Origin: Chlorobium sp. | GTDB lineage: Bacteria; Bacteroidota; Chlorobiia; Chlorobiales; Chlorobiaceae | Direction: 5' to 3' | Assembly: GCA_028280025.1 (NCBI GenBank) | Contig: JANQMO010000044.1 | Span: 62,001 to 126,000, forward strand | Length of the DNA stretch: 64,000 nucleotides | Shown here: positions 50,469-58,932 of the stretch, in pieces | How positions within the stretch are numbered: the first letter of the stretch is position 1 | Layout: every line of letters starts with the position of its first letter | Made by a program: the position numbers and the translations under genes | Notes under the pieces: model-generated | Seen by the model: the letters and a program-made list of their open reading frames with translations, nothing else | The model's database searches: none | What the model was told of the DNA's origin: nothing

Positions 50469-50744
50469 ATGGAACACAACGCAGTCTGGAAAATCATCAA
50501 CCAGGTGCCGATTCTTCTGATAACGTTTTACAGGACATATATCTCGCCTCTTTCCGGTCCAACGTGCCGGTTCTACCCTACCTGTTCTCAGTACGCACTG
50601 GAAGCGTTCCAATCCTATAATTTTTTTTATGCAGCGCTGTTGACAGTGTGGCGCGTTTTACGCTGCAATCCTTTTTCAAAAGGAGGATACGATCCGCTCC
50701 CCCGGCCCGGCAGAACAATTAATTCAAACGATACTAAAACGTGA
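50469..50744 (+). CDS. yidD: Membrane protein insertion efficiency factor YidD
   Basis: About 91 residues from the ATG at 50469 (AGGA upstream); a longer frame from 50415 is not conserved. The hallmark is YRTYISPLSGPTCRFYPTCS and ...QYALEAFQSYN, then RCNPFSKGGYDPLP. It assists YidC/Sec membrane insertion. 4 bp before yidC. Confidence 0.95.
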   Translation: MEHNAVWKIINQVPILLITFYRTYISPLSGPTCRFYPTCSQYALEAFQSYNFFYAALLTVWRVLRCNPFSKGGYDPLPRPGRTINSNDTKT

Positions 50745-50748
50745 TATA

Positions 50749-52512
50749 ATGGATAGAAATTCAGTCATTGGTCTTGTTCTGATAGGTTTGATCATGATTG
50801 TGTGGATGCAGCTCATGGCTCCGGAAAGAAATCCTGTTCAGGACATGGCACAGAGAGACACAACGCTGGTGCGGGAATCTGACGCCTCTCAAGAAAGCAC
50901 GAAACAGGCTGCTCCTGAAAAGCCGGAAGAAAGCCTCGGAGAATTCTCGTCACTGTCACAAGGTCAGGAACACAACGTGACTATCGATAACGATCTGTTC
51001 ACGGCGGTTTTTTCTTCCCGTGGGGCAACGATGAAGTCCATGATTCTTAAAGAGCATCTCAATGCCGAAAGAGAGCGATTTGATCTTGTGAAAAACAGCG
51101 ACAGCGGCGCACTTTCTCTTTTTTTTCTGACACGTGACGGCAAGAAGATCGATACAAGGGATCTTTATTTCAGCGCTGCCGACCAGGAGCGTGACGTTAT
51201 GCTGAGCGGCGATGAAACCTATACGCTTTCCTACAGTCTCGATATTGATCCGGAACGAAGCCTCACGATTGCCTACACCTTTTCCGGGGACAGCTATACG
51301 ATTGGATACGATATCGAGATGAAAGGTTTCGAAGACCTGCTGACGGGCGACGAGTACCAGGTTGAATGGGATGGCGGTTTGCTGCATTCGGAAAAAAACC
51401 ATGAAGACGAAATGCAAAATTCATGGGCTTCGGCTTATATGGGGGGAAGCCTCTTGAAGGTCGATGCCAGCGACGCCTCCAGAAATTATCGGGAGGAACA
51501 GTCGGGGGTGGCAGCATGGATTTCGGTTAAAACCAAATATTTTGTTGCAGCACTCATTCCGGCATCGCCGACTGAGGGGGTGTATCTCACGGGGAACCGA
51601 AAGACGGGAGAACATTTTGAAGACTATATCGCGGCACTGAAGTTCAAGCTTCCTTCGGGAGAAAATACCCATAGTGAGCGTCTCAGGCTCTATGTCGGCC
51701 CGGTCGATTATAATGTGCTGCACGATCTTGGCGTGAATCTCGAAAAGATCATGGATTTTGGCTGGGACTGGCTGACAAGGCCTTTTGCCGAGTATGTCAT
51801 TCTGCCCATTTTTAATCTCCTCAACAAGTTCATCGGGAACTACGGCTTGATTATCATCATTTTCGCGTTCCTCATCAAGCTGGTCACCTACCCGCTGACC
51901 ATGGCCTCGACCAAATCCATGAAAAAAATGGCCGCTCTTCAACCGATGATGAAAGAGCTGCAGGAAAAGTACAAGGATAATCCCCAGAAAATGCAGAGCG
52001 AACTGGGACGAATATACAAGGAAGCCGGTGTCAATCCGCTTGGCGGGTGTTTGCCGGTGCTTATCCAGATGCCGCTTCTTTTTGCAATGTTCTATGTTTT
52101 CCGCTCTTCCATCGAACTCCGGCAGGAATCCTTTCTCTGGGCGAGGGACCTTTCCCTGCCCGATTCCATACTGGACCTGGGTTTCAGCATCCCCCTGTAT
52201 GGCGACCATATTGCGCTGTTTCCGATTCTCATGGGAGGAGCGGTCTACCTGCAGCAGAAGATAACGCCGACGACACAGACCAACGAGCAGATGAAAATCA
52301 TGATGTATATTTTCCCTGTCATGATGCTGCTCTTTTTCAATAATCTGCCTTCGGGACTTGGCCTTTACTATCTGATGTTCAACGTGTTCAGCATTGCCCA
52401 GACATACTATATCAACAAGACATCCTCTGCGGATGATCTTCCGGAGATAGCACCGGCAAAGCCGGCACAGAAGCCGCCCAAAAAGAAAAAAGGCGGTAGC
52501 AAGAAACACTGA
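50749..52512 (+). CDS. yidC: Membrane protein insertase YidC
   Basis: A 587-residue Gram-negative-type YidC: N-terminal TM (VIGLVLIGLIMIVWMQL), a large periplasmic beta domain (about 70-340), and the conserved five-TM core with PLTMASTKSMKKMAALQPMM, IYKEAGVNPLGGCLPVLIQM and YYLMFNVFSIAQTYYIN. A Lys-rich tail ends the protein. It inserts membrane proteins with or without SecYEG. Confidence 0.96.
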   Translation: MDRNSVIGLVLIGLIMIVWMQLMAPERNPVQDMAQRDTTLVRESDASQESTKQAAPEKPEESLGEFSSLSQGQEHNVTIDNDLFTAVFSSRGATMKSMILKEHLNAERERFDLVKNSDSGALSLFFLTRDGKKIDTRDLYFSAADQERDVMLSGDETYTLSYSLDIDPERSLTIAYTFSGDSYTIGYDIEMKGFEDLLTGDEYQVEWDGGLLHSEKNHEDEMQNSWASAYMGGSLLKVDASDASRNYREEQSGVAAWISVKTKYFVAALIPASPTEGVYLTGNRKTGEHFEDYIAALKFKLPSGENTHSERLRLYVGPVDYNVLHDLGVNLEKIMDFGWDWLTRPFAEYVILPIFNLLNKFIGNYGLIIIIFAFLIKLVTYPLTMASTKSMKKMAALQPMMKELQEKYKDNPQKMQSELGRIYKEAGVNPLGGCLPVLIQMPLLFAMFYVFRSSIELRQESFLWARDLSLPDSILDLGFSIPLYGDHIALFPILMGGAVYLQQKITPTTQTNEQMKIMMYIFPVMMLLFFNNLPSGLGLYYLMFNVFSIAQTYYINKTSSADDLPEIAPAKPAQKPPKKKKGGSKKH

Positions 52513-52533
52513 GACCTTTTCTTTCGATTCTGC

Positions 52534-52561
52534 GCCCCGGTTCCCGCCAGATGGCCGGGGC
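52534..52561 (+). terminator. GC-rich hairpin after yidC
   Basis: GCCCCGG (52534-52540) and CCGGGGC (52555-52561) with a 14-nt loop, 22 bp after the yidC stop. No T-run directly after, so possibly only a partial terminator. Confidence 0.45.
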
Positions 52562-52741
52562 TTGTAACCCGGTTGTTTTCCATTGCTGTTTCCTTCCTGT
52601 CCCGGCTTTTCTGTTTATCCTGGTCAGGAGGCCGGGAAGCTGTTTTCGTCCCTTTCGTTTTCCTGCTTGCGTTCGGCATGTCAGAATGTATACTTTGTAT
52701 GGGGCGGGAGTTCCCGCAGCGTCCGGCGGAATGGGGGAGAT

Positions 52742-52855
52742 ATGGCTGACCCTTGGGTTCTTGCTGCCGGAATCGTTACCGGTACGGTCACTGCAGGTTT
52801 TATCTCTGCACTGCCGGGTTGGGTATTGAAACGACAAAGCAGCATACAACAGTGA
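52742..52855 (+). CDS. 37-residue single-TM small protein, coupled to the ROK kinase gene
   Basis: ATG at 52742 follows a very strong ribosome binding site (GGGGGAG) and opens 37 codons: MADPWVLAAGIVTGT, then a hydrophobic run to PGWVLKRQSSIQQ. One predicted transmembrane helix (about residues 5-27) with a basic, probably cytoplasmic tail. The TGA overlaps the GTG of the kinase gene (GTGA), which indicates translational coupling. No family recognised. Confidence 0.6.
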   Translation: MADPWVLAAGIVTGTVTAGFISALPGWVLKRQSSIQQ

Positions 52856-53775
52856 AGGAACAGTATTGGGGCATTGATCTCGGTGGAACGAAAATAGAGG
52901 GAACTGTTCTCAATGAGAACAGGGAAGCGCTCGTTCGGTTACGGGTTCCAACAGAAGCGTCGGGCGGTTACCGCCATATACTGGGACGGGTAGCTATGCT
53001 TGTCGAGAATATGGCTGATGAGCTTGGCTCTTCCCTGCCTGAGCACATCGGTATCGGTACCCCGGGCAGAATTGATATGAAAACAGGCTGCTTGAAGAAT
53101 TCAAACACCGTTTGTCTGAATGGGGAGCCTCTTCACGACGATCTCGAGGACATCTTGCATGCAGATGTGAGTCTCGATAACGATGCCAACTGTTTTGCGC
53201 TTGCCGAATCGCTGTTCGGGGCCGGGAGGGATACCATGCGCCGCTCCGGTGCGGTTGCTTTCGGCGTGATATTGGGGACCGGGGTTGGAGGAGGAATCGT
53301 GTGCGGCGGCAAGGCTGTTCGGGGTGCGCACGGTATTGCGGGCGAGTGGGGCCATAATGAACTGCTGCCGGGAGGAGATCCCTGTTACTGCGGGAGGAAC
53401 GGTTGTGTTGAAACCGTTCTTTCGGGCCCTTCCCTTGAGAGATATTATACCGTGCGATCGGCAGGGATGTGGAAATCATTGAAAGACATCGCCGCTTCGA
53501 CGGAAACCGACGCCGCGTCGAGAGAGACTGTCGATAGGCTTGTAAGCGGTTTCGGGCAGGCGATTGCACAGATCATCAATATCCTCGATCCCCACATTAT
53601 CATCATAGGCGGAGGTGTCGGCAATGTCGAGGAGCTGTACAGCCAGGCGGCCCGGCATGCGATAGAAAAGCATCTTTTTAACGGTTCCCTTGATATTCCG
53701 GTCGTTCGTCCCAGGCTCGGGGACAGTGCCGGAGTTATCGGAGCTGCATTGTTGACCGTCGGAAAGTACGAATGA
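52852..53775 (+). CDS. ROK family sugar kinase
   Basis: About 307 residues from a GTG at 52852 overlapping the stop of the small upstream gene; it has no good ribosome binding site of its own. Phosphate-binding loop GIDLGGTKIEGTVLNE, catalytic Asp in SLDNDANCFALAE, GVILGTGVGGGIV, and the ROK zinc site GEWGHNEL ... CYCGRNGCVETVLSG are present, so it is an enzyme-type ROK protein without the HTH of repressors. Substrate is probably glucose or a related hexose/N-acetylhexosamine. It overlaps rlmD by 4 bases (ATGA). Confidence 0.9.
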   Translation: MKEQYWGIDLGGTKIEGTVLNENREALVRLRVPTEASGGYRHILGRVAMLVENMADELGSSLPEHIGIGTPGRIDMKTGCLKNSNTVCLNGEPLHDDLEDILHADVSLDNDANCFALAESLFGAGRDTMRRSGAVAFGVILGTGVGGGIVCGGKAVRGAHGIAGEWGHNELLPGGDPCYCGRNGCVETVLSGPSLERYYTVRSAGMWKSLKDIAASTETDAASRETVDRLVSGFGQAIAQIINILDPHIIIIGGGVGNVEELYSQAARHAIEKHLFNGSLDIPVVRPRLGDSAGVIGAALLTVGKYE

Positions 53776-55235
53776 AACGATCAATTCAGGTGAAAGAAAG
53801 CAGTCTGAAGGATCATTACAGAAAGGGTGAAGAGATTGAGCTGACCATCTCTGATATTGCCGAGAAGGATCAGTGTTTCGGCAGGCTTGAAAACGGTACC
53901 GGTGTTCTCGTCAGGGGCATGCTGGCGGTAAACGATACCGTCAGGGCAACTGTAACGAAAGTCAGGTCTGCATATCTGGAAGCTGTTCTTGATGAGCTGC
54001 TTGTTCCTTCACCAGACCGTGCGGAGCCGGAGTGCGCCGTATTCGGGGTTTGCGGCGGATGCAAGTGGATGCACGTTCGATACGATGCCCAGCTGCGTTA
54101 CAAGAAAAAGAAGGTTCAGGACGCTCTCTTTCATCTGGGAGGGGTGCAGAATGTGTCGGTACAACCGGTGCTGCCGGCACCTGCGACGACACATTACCGG
54201 AACAAGGTGGAGTTTTCCTGTTCCAGCAAGCGCTATCTCCTGCCGGATGAGCTGAAACAAACCGTTCTTGAAAAACCCAAGAGTTTCGCACTCGGATTCC
54301 ATGCTCCGGGCAACTATGAGAAAGTTCTCGATATCGAGACATGCTGCCTTGCCAAAGGGAGCATGAACAAAGCGCTGGCGGCTACCCGTGAATTTGCCGT
54401 CCGGAAAGGTTTGTCTCCGTATGCAGCAAGGGATCATGAGGGATACCTCAGAAACCTGGCGCTTCGTTACAGCGAAGAACAGGGCATGCTTATGGTTAAC
54501 CTGGTAACCTCGTGGCATGACGCTTCGCTCATGGAGGCCTACAGGGAGCACATGCTGGCGTCTATGGGCGAGCAGCCGATGACTATCGTGAACAATGTTA
54601 CCACCAGGAAAAATACCGTGGCTGTCGGCGAGGAGGAGTATGCCGTTCATGGCGATGGATTTATTCAGGAACGGCTTGGGGATTTGATATTCAGGATATC
54701 GGCCAATTCTTTTTTCCAGACCAACACACGACAGGCTGAAATTCTTTACAGCGGGATACTCGATATGGCCCGTTTGCGGCCGGACGATACTGTTTATGAC
54801 CTTTACTGCGGTACCGGAACCATAACGCTCTATCTTGCGCGGCTGTGCCGCCGGGCGGTCGGGATTGAAATCGTGGAAAGTTCTCTTGACGATGCCGCAG
54901 ATAATGCGCGGTGTAACGGTATCGGGAATGTCTCTTTTTACAAATCGGATCTCAAGGATTTCCATTCACTGCTCGATACACTCGAAGCGTATGGTTTTCC
55001 CCGTGTTATCGTTACCGATCCTCCCCGTGCCGGTATGCATCCGAAAGCGCTCAAAACCATGGTCCGGCTTCAGCCCGAAACAATTGTCTACGTGAGCTGC
55101 AATCCTGCCAACCTCGCCCGGGACTCCAAAGATATCCTTGCCGCCGGATACTCCCTTACAGAAGTTCAGCCTGTCGACATGTTTCCCCACACCAGCCATA
55201 TCGAGACGCTTGCATGCTTCAGACGCAAGGTTTGA
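53772..55235 (+). CDS. rlmD: 23S rRNA (uracil-5-)-methyltransferase, RlmD/RumA family
   Basis: A 487-residue protein: N-terminal TRAM domain (VKESSLKDH to about 75), a 4Fe-4S cysteine set (ECAVFGVCGGCKWMH plus C near 190), and the methyltransferase domain with YDLYCGTGTITLYLA, VTDPPRAGMHPKAL and the catalytic VYVSCNPANLARD. Subtype (U747 or U1939) cannot be told. ATGA overlap with the ROK kinase gene. Confidence 0.92.
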   Translation: MKRSIQVKESSLKDHYRKGEEIELTISDIAEKDQCFGRLENGTGVLVRGMLAVNDTVRATVTKVRSAYLEAVLDELLVPSPDRAEPECAVFGVCGGCKWMHVRYDAQLRYKKKKVQDALFHLGGVQNVSVQPVLPAPATTHYRNKVEFSCSSKRYLLPDELKQTVLEKPKSFALGFHAPGNYEKVLDIETCCLAKGSMNKALAATREFAVRKGLSPYAARDHEGYLRNLALRYSEEQGMLMVNLVTSWHDASLMEAYREHMLASMGEQPMTIVNNVTTRKNTVAVGEEEYAVHGDGFIQERLGDLIFRISANSFFQTNTRQAEILYSGILDMARLRPDDTVYDLYCGTGTITLYLARLCRRAVGIEIVESSLDDAADNARCNGIGNVSFYKSDLKDFHSLLDTLEAYGFPRVIVTDPPRAGMHPKALKTMVRLQPETIVYVSCNPANLARDSKDILAAGYSLTEVQPVDMFPHTSHIETLACFRRKV

Positions 55236-55240
55236 AGAAT

Positions 55241-55272
55241 TGTTGAGTTGTTGATTTGTTGAACTGTTGATG
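55241..55272. repeat. Four tandem 8-bp units TGTTGANN
   Basis: TGTTGA recurs exactly every 8 bases at 55241, 55249, 55257 and 55265, just after rlmD. Simple-sequence repeat; length changes between strains are likely. Confidence 0.7.
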
Positions 55273-55354
55273 AGCCTATAGTGCCTTTGGGAAATCTCTG
55301 ATTGCTTGAGGAATTATTGATTCTTCGTGTCGGTTGACAGAAGAAAAGGTCATC

Positions 55355-55789
55355 ATGGCTATTGAGCATTCGGTTGTCATCAAGCGGCCCCTTGCCGAAG
55401 TAGAGGCGTATATGACTGATATTTCCAACGACAGCGAGTGGCAGGAAGATGTACGGGAGTCGGTCATCACTACAGAGGGGCCTCTTGGAAAAGGTACTGC
55501 AGGCTATGAAATCCGCAATGTCATGGAATTGGCAATGCGAACGGAGTGGACCGTAACGGGTTACCATCCGGGAACATCATACTCCTTTGCCAGTAAAAAA
55601 AGCCCGGCTCCCTATGAAGGTACTGTTCTTTTTTCAATCGAACCCGGCGGCACCAGGGTGACATACCGGTTTTCCTTGAAACCCGGGGGGCTTCCGGGCG
55701 TTCTTGATCCGTTGATGTCGCTTGCATTCACTCCCCGTTTCAGGCAGAATCTCGAATATCTCAAAACACTGCTCGAAAGTCGGCCGTGA
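55355..55789 (+). CDS. SRPBCC (START/polyketide cyclase-like) family protein
   Basis: About 144 residues from the ATG at 55355 (AAAAGG upstream). The pattern is a helix-grip fold: HSVVIKRPLAEVEAYMTDIS, SEWQEDV, GPLGKGTAGYEIRNV, and a C-terminal helix (FRQNLEYLKTLLES). Such proteins bind hydrophobic ligands; function unknown. Followed 15 bp later by a nitroreductase-like gene, probably one operon. Confidence 0.85.
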   Translation: MAIEHSVVIKRPLAEVEAYMTDISNDSEWQEDVRESVITTEGPLGKGTAGYEIRNVMELAMRTEWTVTGYHPGTSYSFASKKSPAPYEGTVLFSIEPGGTRVTYRFSLKPGGLPGVLDPLMSLAFTPRFRQNLEYLKTLLESRP

Positions 55790-55804
55790 GGTACGGAGGA
55801 ACCT

Positions 55805-56602
55805 ATGGATTCATCGAAAAAGCTGGAAGAGTACCGTTATTTCCTCAAGGACAGCGTCCGCCGGACAATCAATTTTACAGAGACGGCACAAAACCTTCTA
55901 CAGCCTGCTCCTCCATTGCAGAAGCCTTGCCGTGACGGGACCGTCCTCGTCGGACTGCCCGACGGCTGCGCATCGTTGAAAAAGCATTGTACGATGCCGG
56001 TAGGCGAAGCAATCGCGCAGCGGGAAAGCGTGCGATCCTATTCAACCGAATCCCTTTCGTTGGAAGAGCTTTCCGCCCTGCTCTGGGCAACCCAGGGGAT
56101 ACGGCTTGTTCTGAACGAGGCCTGCGCTTTGCGGACTGTCCCTTCCGCCGGAGCACGGCATTCTTTTGAAACCTACATTGCCGCCCAGAACATCGATGGT
56201 CTGCAGCCGGGGCTGTACCGCTACCTTCCTCTCGACAATAAGCTCGAACGGCTTTTTCTCGACGAGAAGATCGCGACAAAAGCGGCATGGGCTTCCATGG
56301 CGCAGCAATTCGTTGCCGGTGCCGCGGCGGTTTTTTTCTGGACAACCATCCCCGAACGCATGGAATGGCGCTACGGCCTTGCCGCGCACAAGGTGATCGC
56401 CCTCGATGCCGGACATGTCTGCCAGAACCTTTACCTGGCATGCACCGCGATGGGAGCCGGAACCTGTGCAATCGCTGCCTACGACCAGGACGAATGTGAC
56501 CGGCTTCTTGGCGTCGACGGCCGGGAGGAATTCACGATGTATATCGCTCCGGTAGGTAAGACTGGTGCAGGGTCGCCAGGATACTGCGTGCCGGGGTTGT
56601 AA
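55805..56602 (+). CDS. SagB-type nitroreductase family oxidoreductase
   Basis: A 265-residue FMN oxidoreductase. A non-conserved N-terminal 60 residues is followed by AIAQRESVRSYSTESLSLEE (FMN-binding Arg/Ser), LSALLWATQGIR, RTVPSAGARHSFETYIA, and GHVCQNLYLACTAMGAGTCA. The SVRSY/TVPSAGARH pattern fits the SagB/ThcOx dehydrogenase-like branch. No azoline-forming cyclodehydratase or peptide substrate gene is nearby, so a stand-alone role (flavin-dependent dehydrogenation or nitro/quinone reduction) is more likely. GGAGG precedes the ATG. Confidence 0.87.
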   Translation: MDSSKKLEEYRYFLKDSVRRTINFTETAQNLLQPAPPLQKPCRDGTVLVGLPDGCASLKKHCTMPVGEAIAQRESVRSYSTESLSLEELSALLWATQGIRLVLNEACALRTVPSAGARHSFETYIAAQNIDGLQPGLYRYLPLDNKLERLFLDEKIATKAAWASMAQQFVAGAAAVFFWTTIPERMEWRYGLAAHKVIALDAGHVCQNLYLACTAMGAGTCAIAAYDQDECDRLLGVDGREEFTMYIAPVGKTGAGSPGYCVPGL

Positions 56603-56644
56603 CGGCAGGATAAGGCAAAGAGGCTGTTTCCAAAAGTCATGCCG

Positions 56645-56757
56645 CCCCGTGAAATAGATGTTCGGATTTCACAGGGATGCGGCCTCCATATTGACTGTAG
56701 CTGGAAAATGGATATCCGGGTAAGCCCCGTGAAGTCAAGAGCATCTATTTCACAGGG
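56645..56757. repeat. Two copies of a palindromic element and an 11-bp inverted repeat
   Basis: Unit 1 (56645-56676) begins CCCCGTGAAAT and ends ATTTCACAGGG. Unit 2 (56725-56757) begins CCCCGTGAA and ends TTTCACAGGG. The two also pair with each other: TGAAATAGATG (56650-56660) and CATCTATTTCA (56742-56752). No gene in 56603-56825. Confidence 0.65.
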
Positions 56758-56825
56758 CATGCCCGAGGATGACTATATCATGAGAAAATGCATGATTTCC
56801 GGAGGCAGCCTTCGCTGCATGGACG

Positions 56826-57170
56826 TCAACGGACGCGCCAGTGTCCCGATACCCAGACGCCGCGGCGGTTCCAGTGACCGGGGACCCATACCGCTCCGTG
56901 TCGCGGACGTTTTATCGTTTTCCAGTGGCCGTGAATCCAGTGACCGCGGCGGTTGTAATGACCGGGAACCCATACCTTGTTTTTGTAGGGTTTCCCTCTG
57001 TACACCCAATGGCCGGGGATGACCACGCCGCCGGGAGTTGTTCTCGGCGCAACCCATACAAAGTGGGGTCCATGGTGGACGGGATGCGGGTAAGTGACGG
57101 CACAGGACTTGAGCGGCAGAATGAACGCCAGGCCAAGCACGATCAACAGGAACTTGACGCTTTTCATCAT
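56826..57170 (-). CDS. WXXGXW-repeat exported protein
   Basis: A 114-residue protein with a signal peptide or lipoprotein signal (LGLAFILPLKSC, Cys23). The mature part is made of about five repeats of the W(V/I)xGHW...RG type: VIPGHWVYRGKPYKNK, VWVPGHYNRRG, HWIHGHWKTIKRP, VWVPGHWNRRGVW, VSGHWRVR. It matches the YXWGXW/WXXGXW repeat lipoproteins seen in many Gram-negatives; function unknown. A good GGAGG site precedes the ATG (TAATGATG). Confidence 0.82.
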   Translation of the reverse strand: MMKSVKFLLIVLGLAFILPLKSCAVTYPHPVHHGPHFVWVAPRTTPGGVVIPGHWVYRGKPYKNKVWVPGHYNRRGHWIHGHWKTIKRPRHGAVWVPGHWNRRGVWVSGHWRVR

Positions 57171-57379
57171 TACCTCCTTTCATGAAAGGTTGCAGAACGA
57201 TTCGTTGTTCTATATGGCAGATGCATGCATATGGTTTTGATCGACAGAGCATGAGCCTCCTTGTTCGAGGCTTCTCAATTGTTACTATGCATGGGAGAGC
57301 AAGAATGTTTCAAGGGAAAGGGACGGGACGCGTTCCCTTCACACCAGTGATGCATTCCGGGCCGAACCGGGAACACGAA

Positions 57380-57516
57380 TTGGCCGATTAATTGCAAAAA
57401 ACGCCGGTGAAAACGCCGGTGAAAATGTCAGAACTGATAGAGGCTGCACTGAAGGACGAGCCGCAGTTGACATTGGGCGAGGTTGCTAAAGCTATTGGAA
57501 TATCCCTGCGCGCTCT
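57380..57516 (+). pseudogene. Remnant of the C-terminal linker and helix-turn-helix of a DNA-binding protein
   Basis: One frame reads RIGRLIAKNAGENAGENV (57382-57429); the next frame, shifted by +1, reads MSELIEAALKDEPQLTLGE and VAKAIGISLRA (57425-57513), a winged-helix-like start. The GENAGEN linker before such a domain is familiar from AlbA/Fic-type ATP-binding regulators. The frameshift and abrupt end in pyrimidine-rich simple sequence suggest a decayed fragment. The rest of the 57171-57537 gap shows no gene. Confidence 0.4.
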
Positions 57517-57537
57517 TCCTTTTTGCCCTTTGCCTTT

Positions 57538-58005
57538 CTACTTTTGCCTTTCCCCGCCTACTTCCTCGTAATCCGCCTCGATCGTCGGGACCGCGGCCTC
57601 TGAGGCAGTCGAGAGGATTTCGTTCTCCCATGTCATGAACTTGTCGAGGTCATGGTTGATCGATGAGAGAACGGCCGTGAGGATGGCGACGTCATCGGCT
57701 AAACCGAGAAGAGGAATGAAGTCGAAAATTGCATCGAAGGGGGAGACGAAATAGACGATTGCCGTTATAGCAAGGAGTATGGTCTGCCAGGGGATGACCT
57801 GGTATTCCCGGTTGATCCATGACCTGACCAGGCGGATGAGCGCCTGGAACTTCTCGGATATTTCCTGAAACTGTGACGGGTTTTTGTGCGCAGCAGACTT
57901 GTGCATCGCCGAATCGAGTATTTTTTTTACTTTTTCGGGATTGCGCGCAACATTTTCCGCTTTTTTCCTTGCCCTGTCAAATGCTTTTTCCTTTCCGTCC
58001 ATCAT
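57538..58005 (-). CDS. YkvA-like membrane protein (DUF1232)
   Basis: A 155-residue protein. The DUF1232 core is VYFVSPFDAIFDFIPLLGLA DDVAIL, a short hydrophobic hairpin with Pro and Asp residues, preceded by a basic amphipathic N-terminal region and followed by a polar acidic tail. Function unknown; family members are small membrane-associated proteins. It lies 27 bp after a rhomboid gene on the same strand. Confidence 0.85.
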   Translation of the reverse strand: MMDGKEKAFDRARKKAENVARNPEKVKKILDSAMHKSAAHKNPSQFQEISEKFQALIRLVRSWINREYQVIPWQTILLAITAIVYFVSPFDAIFDFIPLLGLADDVAILTAVLSSINHDLDKFMTWENEILSTASEAAVPTIEADYEEVGGERQK

Positions 58006-58032
58006 AGCTCTTTCTCCGAAATGACGTCTGGC

Positions 58033-58875
58033 TTACTTTTTTCCCGCCTTCAGCAGCTTCCTTTTCTCCTCTTCGGTCAATGATTTATAACCGTCCCGGG
58101 ATATCTTGTCGAGGATGGCATCGATTTCCTCCTCGGAGGCCTGCAGTCCTGTTTCACTGCTCTTCTTTGTATGGAGTTTCGGGCCGCCGCTCTCGTCTTT
58201 TTTGGGAAACGTTTTGTCAATCCAGTCGGAAAAAGAAAATCCCTGCTGCCGGTATTTGATATAGGCGAATCCTACAAGCATGCCCCCGAGGTGGGCGAAA
58301 TGGGCGATATTGCTGCGCGCGCCCATCGTGGTGCTGTTGATCCCCATCAGAAGTTCGAGTGCCGCGTATCCGGCAATAAAATATTTTGCCTTGATGGGAA
58401 ACAGGAAGTAGAGGAATATGTAACGGTCGGGAAACATCATGCCGAAAGCGAGCAGCACCCCGAAAACCGCACCGGAGGCGCCGACAGTGGGATAAGGACT
58501 GCCGACTGTTGTAAGGATATTGATCAGGGCGGCCCCTATACCGCAGATGAAATAGTAGTACGTGAACTCTTTGGTTCCCCAGTAATTTTCGATCTCGGTC
58601 CCAAACAGCCAGAGGGCGAACATATTGAAGAAGATATGCGCGAACCCGCCATGCATGAACATGTAGGTGACAAGCTGCCATACCTGAAAGCCCATTCCGG
58701 TTTCGGTTGATGACGCAATGGGCCATAACGCCCCGTACAGATAGAATATCTGGGAAATAAATCCAGGTGCTGCCGTGACAAAAAACACCAGGATGTTGAC
58801 GATGATAAGTGTTTTTATAGCCGGGGGCATAACCTGGAATCCCCCCGGCCTGTAAGGCTGGTTATAACTATTCAT
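58033..58875 (-). CDS. Rhomboid family intramembrane serine protease
   Basis: A 280-residue protein with six TM segments. Catalytic Ser in VGASGAVFGVL and catalytic His in AHFAHLGGMLVGF are both present; HGGFAHIFFNMFALWLFG gives the TM2 His/Asn. The C-terminal 70 residues are polar and cytoplasmic, ending in a Lys-rich helix. It should be an active intramembrane protease; substrate unknown. Confidence 0.93.
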   Translation of the reverse strand: MNSYNQPYRPGGFQVMPPAIKTLIIVNILVFFVTAAPGFISQIFYLYGALWPIASSTETGMGFQVWQLVTYMFMHGGFAHIFFNMFALWLFGTEIENYWGTKEFTYYYFICGIGAALINILTTVGSPYPTVGASGAVFGVLLAFGMMFPDRYIFLYFLFPIKAKYFIAGYAALELLMGINSTTMGARSNIAHFAHLGGMLVGFAYIKYRQQGFSFSDWIDKTFPKKDESGGPKLHTKKSSETGLQASEEEIDAILDKISRDGYKSLTEEEKRKLLKAGKK

Positions 58876-58932
58876 GCAGTATCGCTTGTTTGCTCCTCGC
58901 GGTTTTCAGCACAATTTAATGCCGGTTGATGG

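Noticed and set aside
57182..57391. 69-codon open frame on the plus strand after the WXXGXW-repeat gene
   Set aside because: No similarity or ribosome binding site; composition is unlike neighbouring genes.
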